This document shows, one piece after another, positions 1 to 9,200 of a stretch of DNA of 64,000 nucleotides; the first letter of the stretch is position 1; each line of letters begins with the position of its first letter. Origin of the DNA: Planctomycetales bacterium (GTDB taxonomy: Bacteria > Planctomycetota > Planctomycetia > Planctomycetales > Planctomycetaceae); the NCBI GenBank assembly GCA_026400835.1, contig JAPLOA010000087.1:306306-370305 (forward strand), read 5' to 3'. The position numbers and the translations under genes were made by a program. The notes under the pieces were generated by a model, which had not been told where the DNA came from, made no database searches, and worked only from the letters and a program-made list of their open reading frames with translations.

Positions 1-15
1 CCAGCAGCAGATTCC

Positions 16-39
16 AACCAAGAACCAACCACCAGGAAC
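16..39 (+). repeat. AAGAACC-type short repeat, copy a
   Basis: This degenerate run is built from CCAAGAACC/CCAGGAAC units and lies just before the four-helix-bundle gene. Related runs occur at 502-535, 2181-2210 and, inverted, at 1876-1900. I see no such runs in the rest of the window. The function is unknown. Confidence 0.6.
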
Positions 40-66
40 GTCTTTCCCCACCTCGAGAGCAACAGC

Positions 67-441
67 ATGACGATTCGACGCTTTGAAGATATTGAGGGCT
101 GGCAACTGGCAAGGGAATTGACGAGACAGGTCTATGAGGTGGCAAGACGCGGAGCGTTTGCCACTGACTTTGGTCTCAGGAACCAGATCACACGCGCGTC
201 AGGCTCTGCAATGCACAACATTGCTGAAGGATTCGATAGCGGGAGCAATGCTGAGTTCGTCAGATTCCTGCGTTACTCCCAACGCTCGTGCGCAGAAGTT
301 CAAAGCCAGCTTTATGTGGCTCTGGACCACGCCTGCATTTCGCAGGATGATTTTGACCGCATCGACGAACAGGCTGCAAAGACACACGCAAAAGTTGGCG
401 GCTTCATCCGATACTTGCTGAGTCTTGCAAATCCCCAATAA
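67..441 (+). CDS. four-helix-bundle protein (S23/IVP, TIGR02436-like)
   Basis: A 124-residue protein of the family first met as 23S rRNA intervening-sequence proteins and related in fold to the Avd accessory proteins of diversity-generating retroelements. The family hallmarks are visible: an N-terminal FEDIEGWQLARELTRQVYE helix, the central RNQITRASGSAMHNIAEGF segment (family pattern SxxxNIAEG) and AEFVRFLRYSQRSCAEVQSQL. Length is normal for the family (about 115-130). No reverse transcriptase, template repeat or rRNA gene is nearby, so it is a solitary copy, as often found in planctomycete and Bacteroidetes genomes. AAGAACC-type repeats flank it. Its biochemical role is not established. The family call is secure and any function is inference. 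Confidence 0.85.
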   Translation: MTIRRFEDIEGWQLARELTRQVYEVARRGAFATDFGLRNQITRASGSAMHNIAEGFDSGSNAEFVRFLRYSQRSCAEVQSQLYVALDHACISQDDFDRIDEQAAKTHAKVGGFIRYLLSLANPQ

Positions 442-501
442 CCAGATCGATATTCGCGAACCTCCATCGAATTGGCAAACGGGCAGATTCGAGCTCCACC
501 C

Positions 502-535
502 AAAACCAAGAACAAAGAACCAAGAACCATGAACC
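502..535 (+). repeat. AAGAACC-type short repeat, copy b
   Basis: This run of CCAAGAAC/AAAGAACC units spans the likely ATG (529) of the DUF1552 gene, so the repeat has replaced or formed the normal ribosome-binding region. Read as protein it would give a Lys/Asn/Pro/Arg-rich leader, which is why the upstream in-frame start at 472 was not used. Confidence 0.6.
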
Positions 536-1890
536 TGCTCTCCCAATCCTGGCTCATCAATCGTCGTCACGCTCTTCGTGCGGCCGGTACCTGCATTTCT
601 CTGCCGTTTCTTGAGTGCATGGTTCCGCTCCGGGCCGCGGACACGAACAGCGAGTCGCCTCGCAGAGCCGCCTTCATTTATCTGGCCAACGGAGTTCATT
701 CGCTCAACTATCAGATTACAACAGCGGGCAAGGATTATCAGTTCTCCCGATCGCTCAAGCCATTGGAAAAACATCGCGACGTCATCACGCCCATCAGCGG
801 GCTCCATCATCCCGGCAGCCTGGGACATCATCATAACTGCATCAATGTGTGGCTCACCGGCGGAAAGATTGGGCCTTCGGAACGCAACACGATTTCCGTC
901 GACCAGAAGATCGCCGAGATCACATCACAGCATACTCGCTATCCGTCGCTGGAGATTGCTCTCACCGGAGGATCGCTTGCCTGGACCGCGGACGGTGTCG
1001 GCCTTCCCGCGATGCGTCGCTGCAGTGAGATCTTTGCGTCACTGTTCGAAGAACCCAAAGGTGGCCGGGATGCTCAGAGAAAGGCCCTGCGCCGCAAAGC
1101 CAGTGTGCTCGATGACAACCTGGCGGAAGTACGTCAGCTCGAACAGAAAATGGGAGCGGCCGATAAAGGCCGACTCGACCAGTATCTCACATCCGTCCGA
1201 GAAGCCGAGATCCGCACACGCCGCGCTGATGCCTGGCTGGATACGCCGCTGCCGGTGATCTCGGAGACCGATCGCAAGCGAACGAATCGCGACGTTGCCG
1301 CCACGATGGCGGGCGACTATTTTCGAACGGTTTATGATCTGATTCTGCTGGCATTCCAGACAGACCTTACGCGAGTCGCCACGTTCAGCCTCGGCGGTGA
1401 GGGCGATGCATTTTCCATCCCGGAAATCGGCATTACCGAATCACGCCATCAGCTCAGCCATCACGGTGGAGACCCGGGCTACATGGAGAAGCTCACGAAC
1501 TACGATACCTTCGCGATCGAACAGTTCGGCTACTTCCTGACGCGACTCAGCGAAACCAAAGATCTCAGCGGAAACCCCATGCTGGGCTCCACGATGGCCT
1601 TGTTTGGAAGTGGCATGACCTATGGACACAGTCACGGCAATGCCAATCTGCCACTTGTATTGGCCGGCGGCTCAGATCTCGGTCTTAAACACGGCAGCCA
1701 TCTCGACTTCAATCAGGGTCACTTCCAGGGTTATCAATTGGACAAGCCCGGCGAGCATTATTCGCTCTGCAGCCGCCCCGCTAACCCTGAGGCCCACATG
1801 AGCAACCTGCTGCTCCTGATGGCGCAGAAGATGGGAGTTGAGGCGGGCGGGTTTGGGGATAGTAATGGCAGAGTAGTTCTTGGTTCATAG
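529..1890 (+). CDS. DUF1552 domain-containing secreted protein
   Basis: A 453-residue protein of the DUF1552 family, which is expanded in planctomycetes and usually encoded near cytochrome-c/DUF1549 proteins. The function is unproven. The start at 529 gives the family-type N-terminus: a twin-Arg-like [13 protein letters not shown] followed by a hydrophobic stretch, which suggests export. Characteristic internal patterns include [13 protein letters not shown], a central D-R-Y-x-x-S-V-R-E-type helix and a C-terminal [23 protein letters not shown] block. The stop codon (1888-1890) lies inside an inverted AAGAACC-type repeat, so the last residues (about VVLGS) may have been created by that repeat. 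An in-frame ATG at 472 would add a repeat-derived leader and is less likely. Confidence 0.85.
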   Translation: MNLLSQSWLINRRHALRAAGTCISLPFLECMVPLRAADTNSESPRRAAFIYLANGVHSLNYQITTAGKDYQFSRSLKPLEKHRDVITPISGLHHPGSLGHHHNCINVWLTGGKIGPSERNTISVDQKIAEITSQHTRYPSLEIALTGGSLAWTADGVGLPAMRRCSEIFASLFEEPKGGRDAQRKALRRKASVLDDNLAEVRQLEQKMGAADKGRLDQYLTSVREAEIRTRRADAWLDTPLPVISETDRKRTNRDVAATMAGDYFRTVYDLILLAFQTDLTRVATFSLGGEGDAFSIPEIGITESRHQLSHHGGDPGYMEKLTNYDTFAIEQFGYFLTRLSETKDLSGNPMLGSTMALFGSGMTYGHSHGNANLPLVLAGGSDLGLKHGSHLDFNQGHFQGYQLDKPGEHYSLCSRPANPEAHMSNLLLLMAQKMGVEAGGFGDSNGRVVLGS

Positions 1891-1900
1891 TTCCTGGTTC
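1876..1900 (-). repeat. AAGAACC-type short repeat, copy c (inverted)
   Basis: The reverse complement of the CCAAGAAC/CCAGGAAC unit, with two GTTCYTGGTTC blocks. It overlaps the end of the DUF1552 gene and supplies its TAG stop. It directly abuts the three-hairpin element beginning at 1901. Confidence 0.6.
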
Positions 1901-1985
1901 GTCGCGAAGCGACGGCAGCATATAGCTGCGGGCGGAAGCCCGCAGACAACGCCCCACCACAACACAAGCCGCGAAGCGGCGACAG
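1901..1985 (+). repeat. three-hairpin dispersed element, copy A of inverted pair
   Basis: In order: a hairpin GTCGCGAAGCGAC, a GGCAGCATATAGC junction, a hairpin CTGCGGGCGGAAGCCCGCAG, a loose linker, and a hairpin AAGCCGCGAAGCGGCGACAG. The reverse complement of 2025-2112 has the same order and closely related sequence, so the two copies lie head to head around a 39-base centre. Elements with the same architecture occur at 60701-60789 and 60818-60916. Confidence 0.75.
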
Positions 1986-2006
1986 ACCATTTCGAAGTCG
2001 AACACA

Positions 2007-3407
2007 ATGAATCAATCACGAATGCTGTCGCCGCTTCGCGGCTCAATCGCATTTTTCGGGTCTTTCTGCGGGCTGACGCCCGCAACTATTTGCTGGCATC
2101 GCTTCGCGATTGATCGTCTCGTTAGGATATCCTGCGTCTTTTTGGGATGGATAGTTCTCACTCCTTCCACTCTCGTCAGCCAGGAACCAGGAACAAAGAA
2201 CCAGGAACAATCTACAGAGCCCTTCCGGCCGCAGGCGGGAAAGTTCCCTCCTCTCGAAAACGCCCACACCTACCGCGGTGAACTTGTCTTCGTGGATCAT
2301 CCCAACCGTCGAGGCAGCATTCGGCTGCAGGGATCGGGTATGTTTTTCCGCAACGACCCTCATCCCTTCGCAATGCTGCCGTACGGGATTGTTCGCTATC
2401 ATGGGGCCCCTGGCGATCTTCGTGACGTCCCGTTGGGGACAGTGATGCACGCCCATGCGTTTCTTCCACCGGACCCAACAACGTCTTCCGTCCCGGTTCT
2501 GCCGGTGGACAGCAAATCCAAAGACGCCAATCACAATCGAGGAGCCGGCATCGCGCCCGCTGAGAATCATGTGCTGCTTCTGGAAGATGAACCCAGCTTC
2601 TGTCTGCGAAACGGACTTGTCTGGAAACTGAAGGAAGTGGAACTCCAGAACAACGCCGGCATAATCGTGGCCTCTCGCGAACACCGCGAAGGGAAAGGTG
2701 AAAAGCCCGCCACGGAATCTCTGACGTTCGACGCTGCAACGCGTATCTGGCGTGGCCGCGAGATGCTGCTGATTGAAGACATGATCGCTGAAGGAATCTG
2801 GCCCGCGCAAGGGAAGAAGAATCTGGAAGACCAGGCCGTGTTGCTTGGGATCACCTGGAAGCCCACGCCGGACGGAGTGTTTACTCGGTTCCACGTTTCC
2901 GACATCTGGCTCGATGACGACGCTATGCACCGAGCTGCCAAAAAGCAGACGGAAGTCCACAAGGCCTTCATTCGCAGCCGCTGGATGCCCGCGTGGATTG
3001 ACTCCGTCGAGTACGGCAAGTTTGGTCGTGCTTCGGTGACCGCAACTTTGTTTGGCGGAATGGATGCATCGCTCTACGGCGACTTCAAAAAGAACGAACC
3101 CGCAATAATGAATGCCGTCGAGAACACTCTCAAGCATACTCACGGCGCTTACGGTCCCGCACATATGGCGTCACGAGGCACGATTCTGGATGTCATTCAA
3201 CAGTCCGGCGAAGCTCCCACTGGCAGCAGTGGAATTCAGATCCGTTTCGAGACCGATCTGATCATCGAAGGAATCCGCCCGGGCCGAGTTGTTCGAATCC
3301 GCCCAAACAATTGGCCTCAGGTTCAAGTGCCTCGCGAAGAATTCCTGAACGACGCATCCAGTCTCGAAGAGCGATTCCCGACGCCGGCGATCTTCCCCAG
3401 GTATTAA
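2007..3407 (+). CDS. hypothetical secreted protein, planctomycete type
   Basis: The frame is open from 2007, but its first codons lie between and inside the hairpin repeats and the AAGAACC-type run (2181-2210). The true start is therefore uncertain and may be a non-ATG codon near 2100-2150, just before the hydrophobic segment VRISCVFLGWIVLTPSTLVS, which looks like a signal peptide. The mature part starts around FRPQAGKFPPLENAHTYRGE and has well-formed segments: a YRGELVFVDHPNRRGSIRL strand block, VMHAHAFLPPD, an FTRFHVSDIWLDDDAMHRAAK segment and a long C-terminal region with a final IRIRPNNWPQV. I do not recognise a characterised family. The SIRLQGSGMFF / GTVMHAHAFLPPD layout suggests a beta-barrel-rich secreted protein seen mainly in planctomycetes, but this is inference. 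Confidence 0.7.
   Translation: MNQSRMLSPLRGSIAFFGSFCGLTPATICWHRFAIDRLVRISCVFLGWIVLTPSTLVSQEPGTKNQEQSTEPFRPQAGKFPPLENAHTYRGELVFVDHPNRRGSIRLQGSGMFFRNDPHPFAMLPYGIVRYHGAPGDLRDVPLGTVMHAHAFLPPDPTTSSVPVLPVDSKSKDANHNRGAGIAPAENHVLLLEDEPSFCLRNGLVWKLKEVELQNNAGIIVASREHREGKGEKPATESLTFDAATRIWRGREMLLIEDMIAEGIWPAQGKKNLEDQAVLLGITWKPTPDGVFTRFHVSDIWLDDDAMHRAAKKQTEVHKAFIRSRWMPAWIDSVEYGKFGRASVTATLFGGMDASLYGDFKKNEPAIMNAVENTLKHTHGAYGPAHMASRGTILDVIQQSGEAPTGSSGIQIRFETDLIIEGIRPGRVVRIRPNNWPQVQVPREEFLNDASSLEERFPTPAIFPRY
2025..2112 (-). repeat. three-hairpin dispersed element, copy B of inverted pair
   Basis: On the minus strand: a CAATCGCGAAGCGATG hairpin, a GCCAGCAAATAGTTGC junction, a TGCGGGCGTCAGCCCGCA hairpin, a linker and an AGCCGCGAAGCGGCGACAGC hairpin. 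It pairs with 1901-1985. The 5' end of the following reading frame runs through this element. Confidence 0.75.
2181..2210 (+). repeat. AAGAACC-type short repeat, copy d
   Basis: This run of CCAGGAAC/AAAGAACC units lies inside the open frame of the hypothetical secreted protein, where it encodes the Glu/Pro/Lys/Asn-rich EPGTKNQEQ segment right after a probable signal peptide. Confidence 0.6.
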
Positions 3408-3487
3408 TGCAGGAATGATACTGACGGAAGTTTGTGGTGTTCACTTTTTATCGACGGTCATCATGTCACCAACAGGTCCCCATCACG

Positions 3488-4759
3488 ATGACAGATTGCA
3501 TTCACCCAAAACAAACCTTCCTGACCCTTCTACGGATGAGTCTGATTTGCTTCCTGCCGTCTCTGCAGGCTGATGAGCATTTGATTCAGCCGGGAGAATC
3601 ACCGCAGGCCATTCTGGATCGCGTGCAAGCCGGTGATCGAATCGTGCTCCTGCCGGGGCTGCATGAACATGCGCCGGGGCGACATCGGGCCATGCTGTAC
3701 GTCGACAAGTCAGTTGAGATTGAGTTGCGTGAAGGAGCAATCTTCCGACTGGCTCCCGGTGTTTGCGAAATCGAAGCGGCCGGAGAAATCACGACCGATC
3801 AGGATGCCGGCAAGAAGCTGGATGATCTCCAGTTCGGTGGCCAGTTTGATCTGTCCAAGCCGGCAGTTGATGGGCCGGAAGCGTACGGCAACACGATTTA
3901 CACAATCACTATCGACAGTGAAGGCAAAGATGGCCAACCCGATACCTTTGCCTGGGGCGATGGGCCCCTCTTTCAGACACCACAAAAGAAGGTTGCGATC
4001 ACTGGCGACTGGCAGGAACTCAGTCACGGCGTCAAGTTGCGTTTCGACAGCAAGCAGGGCCACAGTAAAGGCAGCCTGTGGTTTGTGTCCTACGACGGGC
4101 CGGAAGCCTACGGCATTCGCATCGGTCATGGGACTCAGAAAGACGACATCGAAAACGTGCGTATCACGGGCAAGGGCGTGATCGATATGAACGGAACTCA
4201 CAACGCCCAGCCCAGCGGACTAGTCAGAGACATCAACGCCTGTGTCCTTGTGCACGGGCGAGTTCGCAACGTTGTCATTGAAGACATTACGATGATGGAT
4301 ACAAATCGCTCTGTGATGTGCTATGGCGAACACACTGGAGAATTCCTGCCGGGCGGCCAAACGGGGCCCGGTGAATCATTCGATGCTGAGAACATTACGA
4401 TCCAGCGAACTCGCACGATCAATCCTCACGGAGCCGCCTACCTGCTTGGTCATCCGTCACACCGAGGCCTGCTGAAGAATGTAAAGTGCAACCACAACTA
4501 CATGGAAACCGGCAAGACCTCACTCGAGCCCAATTTTAATCTCGACGGTTACGAAGTCATCGGCAACGTCATCAAAAGCGACGGCCAGGCCATCCACTGC
4601 TGGCGTCACTCTAAAAACGGAGTCATCGCCGACAATCTTCGCATTCACGATAACACCGGCAAACCGGTCGTCGTTGTCAATGCCCCCCGCGGCTGGCTAC
4701 CGCCGGAACCTCCGACACAGCAAAATAACCGGAATCACCTGAGTGATACCGCACGCTGA
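3488..4759 (+). CDS. secreted right-handed beta-helix (pectate-lyase-like) protein
   Basis: A 423-residue protein. The ATG at 3488 is followed by a basic/hydrophobic leader (TFLTLLRMSLICFLPSLQA) that looks like a signal peptide ending before DEHLIQPGES. Early residues (ILDRVQAGDRIVLLPGLHEH) match the start of parallel beta-helix folds. The second half carries repeated strand-turn blocks such as IENVRITGKGVIDMNGTHN, VVIEDITMMDTNR, NITIQRTRTINP, GLLKNVKCNHNYM and GVIADNLRIHDNTG, one coil per about 22-25 residues. This is typical of polysaccharide-binding or -cleaving proteins. No specific catalytic residues can be assigned, so the substrate is unknown. It converges with the DUF1501 gene, leaving only 24 bases between the stops. 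Confidence 0.8.
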   Translation: MTDCIHPKQTFLTLLRMSLICFLPSLQADEHLIQPGESPQAILDRVQAGDRIVLLPGLHEHAPGRHRAMLYVDKSVEIELREGAIFRLAPGVCEIEAAGEITTDQDAGKKLDDLQFGGQFDLSKPAVDGPEAYGNTIYTITIDSEGKDGQPDTFAWGDGPLFQTPQKKVAITGDWQELSHGVKLRFDSKQGHSKGSLWFVSYDGPEAYGIRIGHGTQKDDIENVRITGKGVIDMNGTHNAQPSGLVRDINACVLVHGRVRNVVIEDITMMDTNRSVMCYGEHTGEFLPGGQTGPGESFDAENITIQRTRTINPHGAAYLLGHPSHRGLLKNVKCNHNYMETGKTSLEPNFNLDGYEVIGNVIKSDGQAIHCWRHSKNGVIADNLRIHDNTGKPVVVVNAPRGWLPPEPPTQQNNRNHLSDTAR

Positions 4760-4783
4760 AAACAGTCGTTGTTTCGTGTTCGA

Positions 4784-6235
4784 TCACGCCAGCACAGCTT
4801 CAACAACATGGCCATGAACATCCGTCAGGCGGAAATCACGGCCCTGAAAACGATACGTCAGACGCTCGTGATCGATGCCCATCAGATGCATCAACGTCGC
4901 CTGGAAATCGTGAACATGTACGCCGTTGTTTGCCACGTTGATGCCCAGATCATCGCTTTCCCCATACTGCATTCCGGCCTTCACGCCACCGCCGGCCATC
5001 CATAATGAAAACGCATACGGATGATGATCGCGTCCCCATTTTGGCCGATCATTGATGTTGCCCTGCAGAAACGGAGTCCGTCCGAATTCGCCACCCCAGA
5101 TCACCAGAGTATCCTCCAGTAACCCGCGCTGCTTCAGATCCTGGATGAGTCCGGCGGAAGGCTGATCCGTGTCTTTGCACTGAGTATACAATTCCGTCGT
5201 TACGCTGCCGTGCTGATCCCAGCCAGCATGCATCAACTGCACAAAACCCACGCCGCGTTCGGCCAGTCGCCGAGCCATCAGGCAGTTGTAGGCGAACGTG
5301 CCCGGCTCTTTCACCTGCGGCCCGTATAAGGCCAGAGTTGCTTCCGTTTCGTCACTGAAGTCGGTGAGTTCCGGAACGCTCGATTGCATCTTGTACGCCA
5401 TTTCATATTGCGCGATGCGAGTCGCAATTTCTGGATCGCCATAGTCGGCCAGCTTCAGCTCGTTCAGCTTGGCGATGTCGTCCAGCCACTTGCGCCGCAT
5501 CGATGAACTGACGCCGTCCGGATTATTCAGATAGAGAACCGGATCGCTGCTGCCTCGAAATTTGACGCCCTGAAATCGCGACGGCAAAAATCCGCTGCCC
5601 CAGTAAAAGTCGTAGAAGATCTGTCCACATGTTGTGCCTTTGCTGACACTCGTCATCACGCAAAACGACGGCAACGTGTCGTTATCGCTTCCGAGCCCAT
5701 AACTGAGCCACGCACCGGCCGTCGGTCGTCCTGGCAGCTCCCCACCGCTCAGCAGAAACTGAATCGCCGGCGCATGATTGACCTGTTCTGTGTGCAGACT
5801 GTGGATAAAACACAGGTCATCAGCGATGCCCGCGGTATAAGGCAGAAAGTCGCTGACCCAGGCTCCGGACTGGCCACGCTGCCGAAACGGTTCCACGGGA
5901 GCCAGCATGACCTTTCCCGCAGTGTTGCCCGTCATTGTGCTGAAACGCTTGTCGCCGATGTAGTCCTGAGGTACCGGCTGCCCATGCATCTCAATCAGCT
6001 TCGGCTTGTAGTCAAAGAGATCGACATGAGTCGGCCCGCCGTTCTGAAACAGATAGATCACCCGTTTGGCTTTGGGCGTGAAGTGTGGCAGTTCAGGCAA
6101 CCCGCTCGAACGTCCCGCCGCAAGACCATCGCGAGCAAGCAACGAGGCCAGAGCGGCCGTTCCGAGACCAGCCGCTGAACGTCCGAAGAATTCACGACGG
6201 CCGACGTGCAAAGAATTTTCATGCAACGGATTCAT
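4784..6235 (-). CDS. DUF1501 domain-containing exported protein
   Basis: A 483-residue DUF1501 protein (sulfatase-like alkaline-phosphatase fold by family assignment, function unproven). The start at 6235 gives LHVGRREFFGRSAAGLGTAALASLL, a twin-Arg-type signal peptide typical of the family. Family patterns are present: AKRVIYLFQNGGPTHVDLFDYKP near the N-terminus, SDFLPYTAGIADDLCFIHSLHTEQ, GAWLSYGLGSDNDTLPSFCVM, GVGFVQLMHAGWDQHG, VIWGGEFGRTPFLQG and WGRDHHPYAFSLWMAGGGVK, with a C-terminal HLMGIDHERLTYRFQGRDFRLTD. The gene starts two bases after the stop of the PSD1 gene, so the two are almost certainly one operon and probably translationally coupled. This pairing is common in planctomycetes. 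Confidence 0.92.
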   Translation of the reverse strand: MNPLHENSLHVGRREFFGRSAAGLGTAALASLLARDGLAAGRSSGLPELPHFTPKAKRVIYLFQNGGPTHVDLFDYKPKLIEMHGQPVPQDYIGDKRFSTMTGNTAGKVMLAPVEPFRQRGQSGAWVSDFLPYTAGIADDLCFIHSLHTEQVNHAPAIQFLLSGGELPGRPTAGAWLSYGLGSDNDTLPSFCVMTSVSKGTTCGQIFYDFYWGSGFLPSRFQGVKFRGSSDPVLYLNNPDGVSSSMRRKWLDDIAKLNELKLADYGDPEIATRIAQYEMAYKMQSSVPELTDFSDETEATLALYGPQVKEPGTFAYNCLMARRLAERGVGFVQLMHAGWDQHGSVTTELYTQCKDTDQPSAGLIQDLKQRGLLEDTLVIWGGEFGRTPFLQGNINDRPKWGRDHHPYAFSLWMAGGGVKAGMQYGESDDLGINVANNGVHVHDFQATLMHLMGIDHERLTYRFQGRDFRLTDVHGHVVEAVLA

Positions 6236-6237
6236 TG

Positions 6238-9200
6238 TTATTCCTTCGTCAATGTTTCGTCGAGATTCATCACGGCCAGTGTCAGACTGGTCCATGCCGC
6301 ATGTTCAATGGCGTCCAATTGCTCGTTGCGTTTCGATTCGCCGACCGCGAGCAGCGTACCAGCCGCCTCCGGATCAGCTCGAAATTCGCTGCGTGAGCGA
6401 TCAATGGCCGCAAGCAGGATTGTCTTCTCTTCGCCCGTCGCTCGACGAGCCAGCAGCCGACGGAAAACCGCATCAATACGAGCTTCGTCGATCTTGTTAC
6501 TTGCAGCCCCGGCGTTATCCGACGTCAGCACACGCTCAGCCAACGTTCGAGCGGCTTCCACGAACGTGACATCATTCAAAGTCAACAACGCCTGAAGCGG
6601 AGTGTTGGTGCGGAAAGACTTCACCGTGCAGGTTTGGCGCGTTGCATTGTCGAAGAACATCGTCGGCGCGATGATGCGTCGCCAGAATGTGTAGAGACTG
6701 CGCCGATACAAGGCGTCTCCATGATCCTGAGCATACTGTTTGCGGCCAAACGTCGTCTCTTCCCAGACTCCAGCCGGCTGATACCCTTTGACCGGTGGTC
6801 CTCCCATGGCAGCAACCATCAGTCCGCTGGCCGCCAGTGCCTGATCGCGCACCATCCACGACGGCATCCGGAAACGCGGGCCGCGTGACAGATAACGGTT
6901 CTCCGGATCTGCTTCGTACGACATTCCATGGGATGCATCAGAGGCAGCTTCACCTTCCGCATCCCGAGCGGTAATTCGCGATGACTGTCGATACGTTTGA
7001 CTGGTCAAGATCTGGCGAATAAGCCGTTTCACATCCCAGCCGTGTTCGCGAAAATCAGCCGCCAGCCAGTCGAGCAGATCCTGTTGAAGAGGGATTTCTC
7101 CCTGGACACCAAAGTCTTCGGGTGTCTTGACCAGACCGATTCCAAAGAACTGTTGCCAGAATCGATTGACGGTCACTCGTGTAGTCAGCGGATTGTCGTT
7201 CGACACGATCCACCGCGCCAGCGTCAGGCGATTGATGGTTTCACCGGCGGGCAATCGCGGCAGCTTCTCCGGAACGTCTGCTGTGACTTCGTCTCCGGGT
7301 TTGCTGTAGAGACCTCGCGTGAGCACCCAGGTCTTTCGAGGCTGAGGCATATCCTCCATCACCATCACTTTCGGGAATCCACCGCGAAGATCGTTCAATG
7401 ATTTCTGCAGCTGTTCTCGGTTCTTCAGCAACTCTGCGTACGCCGCATCGCCAGCCCGTTGCGCGGCGACAAGCTGATCTCGCTGCTCCTGAGTTCTCTG
7501 GTCGGCCGGAGTTTTCAGGTTCGCGATCAGCGCGGAATTGCTGTCGTCAAGTTTCGCATCCGGTGTTGCACTGGCACTCAATCGAAAACGACCGATGTTG
7601 TGCGATACGTGCGGCGAATCATGTCGCAGCACAATCGTGAACGATGCGTCTTTGATCATCGTCAATGGCTCAGCAAGGCGGAACACAGCGGAGTGAGATC
7701 GATCAATCGGCTTGCCGGCATACACAGCCCAGCCTGATTTCGAATCGCCATCGAACGCTCGTGCAACCTTCAGATCGCCCTGTTCGTAAGTCGCTTCGGC
7801 CGATGCGATTGAGACCTTCGTCGCTTGATCGCTGCCCGGCTGCTGAACCAGAACTTCGATCTCCGTCAGCACGAAGTTTCCGCTGTCAGCTCTGGAAAGT
7901 CCGCCTTGTGTGTGACTGTCATGGTTCAACGCGTCCAACCGAATTGCGGTGATCTGTTCGAGCTCAGTTGTCAACTCCAGCGTATACGTATCGTTGCGAG
8001 GATTCTCACCGGCCGCCAGAATCGAACCATCCTCCTGTGCCGTCAACGTTTGATGCGCCGCGCTGAACTTGCCTGCCTTTAACGGCTGCCACGTGGATTC
8101 GCCAGCTTTGGCCAACGTGGCCTGTTCCCACGCTTGTTGTGACGCCATCAGTTCCTGCTCACGCTGCTGAAGAGGCTGCTTCAACGCGGCCAGTCGAGTT
8201 TCAATATCCTTTTCTTGTCGGCGCTGGTCATCGCTGGCCACAGCAAGCACCGGTGGAGTTTGTGGATTGCCGCCGCCGCCATCGACCGGCGTTTGGTTAA
8301 AGAAGGCAGAGAGTCGGTAGTAATCCTTCTGACTGAGCGGATCGAACTTATGATCGTGGCAGCGGCAGCAGTTCATCGTCAGACCCAGCCAGACGGTGCC
8401 TGTCGTTTCCGTCATATCCATGACGTAGTCGACGCGATTCTCTTCCGCGATGCGTCCGCCTTCGCCATTGATCATATGGTTGCGACAAAACCCGGTCGCC
8501 AGTCTCTGCTCAAAGCTGGCCTCGGGCAGTTGATCTCCCGCGAGTTGCCAGACGGTGAACTGATCGTAAGGCAGATTCTTATTGAAGGCATCAATCACCC
8601 AATCTCGCCACGGCCACATGGTTCGTTCATTGTCGCCCTGATAGCCGTTTGAATCCGCATACCGAGCCGCATCGAGCCAGCTCCAGGCCATGCGTTCGCC
8701 ATACGCCGGAGAAGCCAGCAGTCGATCGACGACTTTGTCCCACGCATCAGGGGACGTGTCCTGCACAAAGTTGTCGACTTCGTCCGCAGTCGGTGGCAGT
8801 CCCGTCAGATCCAGAGTGACACGACGAATCAAAGTCTCACGGGGCGCTTCCGGGCTCGGCGTGACTTTTCTTGCCGCCAGTCGAGCCTGCACAAAATGAT
8901 CAATGGGATTATGCAACCACTCCGCCTGATCCGGCACGGCCGGCTTAACGAGCGGCTCAAACGCCCAATGCGATCCCCACGGTGCACCGGTCTCGACCCA
9001 GCGAGTCAGCCGTTCAATCTGAGCCGCCGTTAGAGGTTTCTTGACACTCGGCGGCGGCATCACGAGATCCGGATCATGACTCGTCACGCGGCTCAGCAGT
9101 ATCGCAATGCCTCCGTCAATTTCCAGTGCCTTCCGTGCCCCTTTTTCCGTATCCAGCCGCAAGTCACCTTCTCGCGAGCCTTCATCAGGCCCATGGCAAT

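Noticed and set aside
2043..3164. Long minus-strand frame (373 codons) opposite the hypothetical secreted protein
   Set aside because: It is Cys/His/Arg-rich with no family character and runs through the repeat elements; the plus-strand product has better composition.
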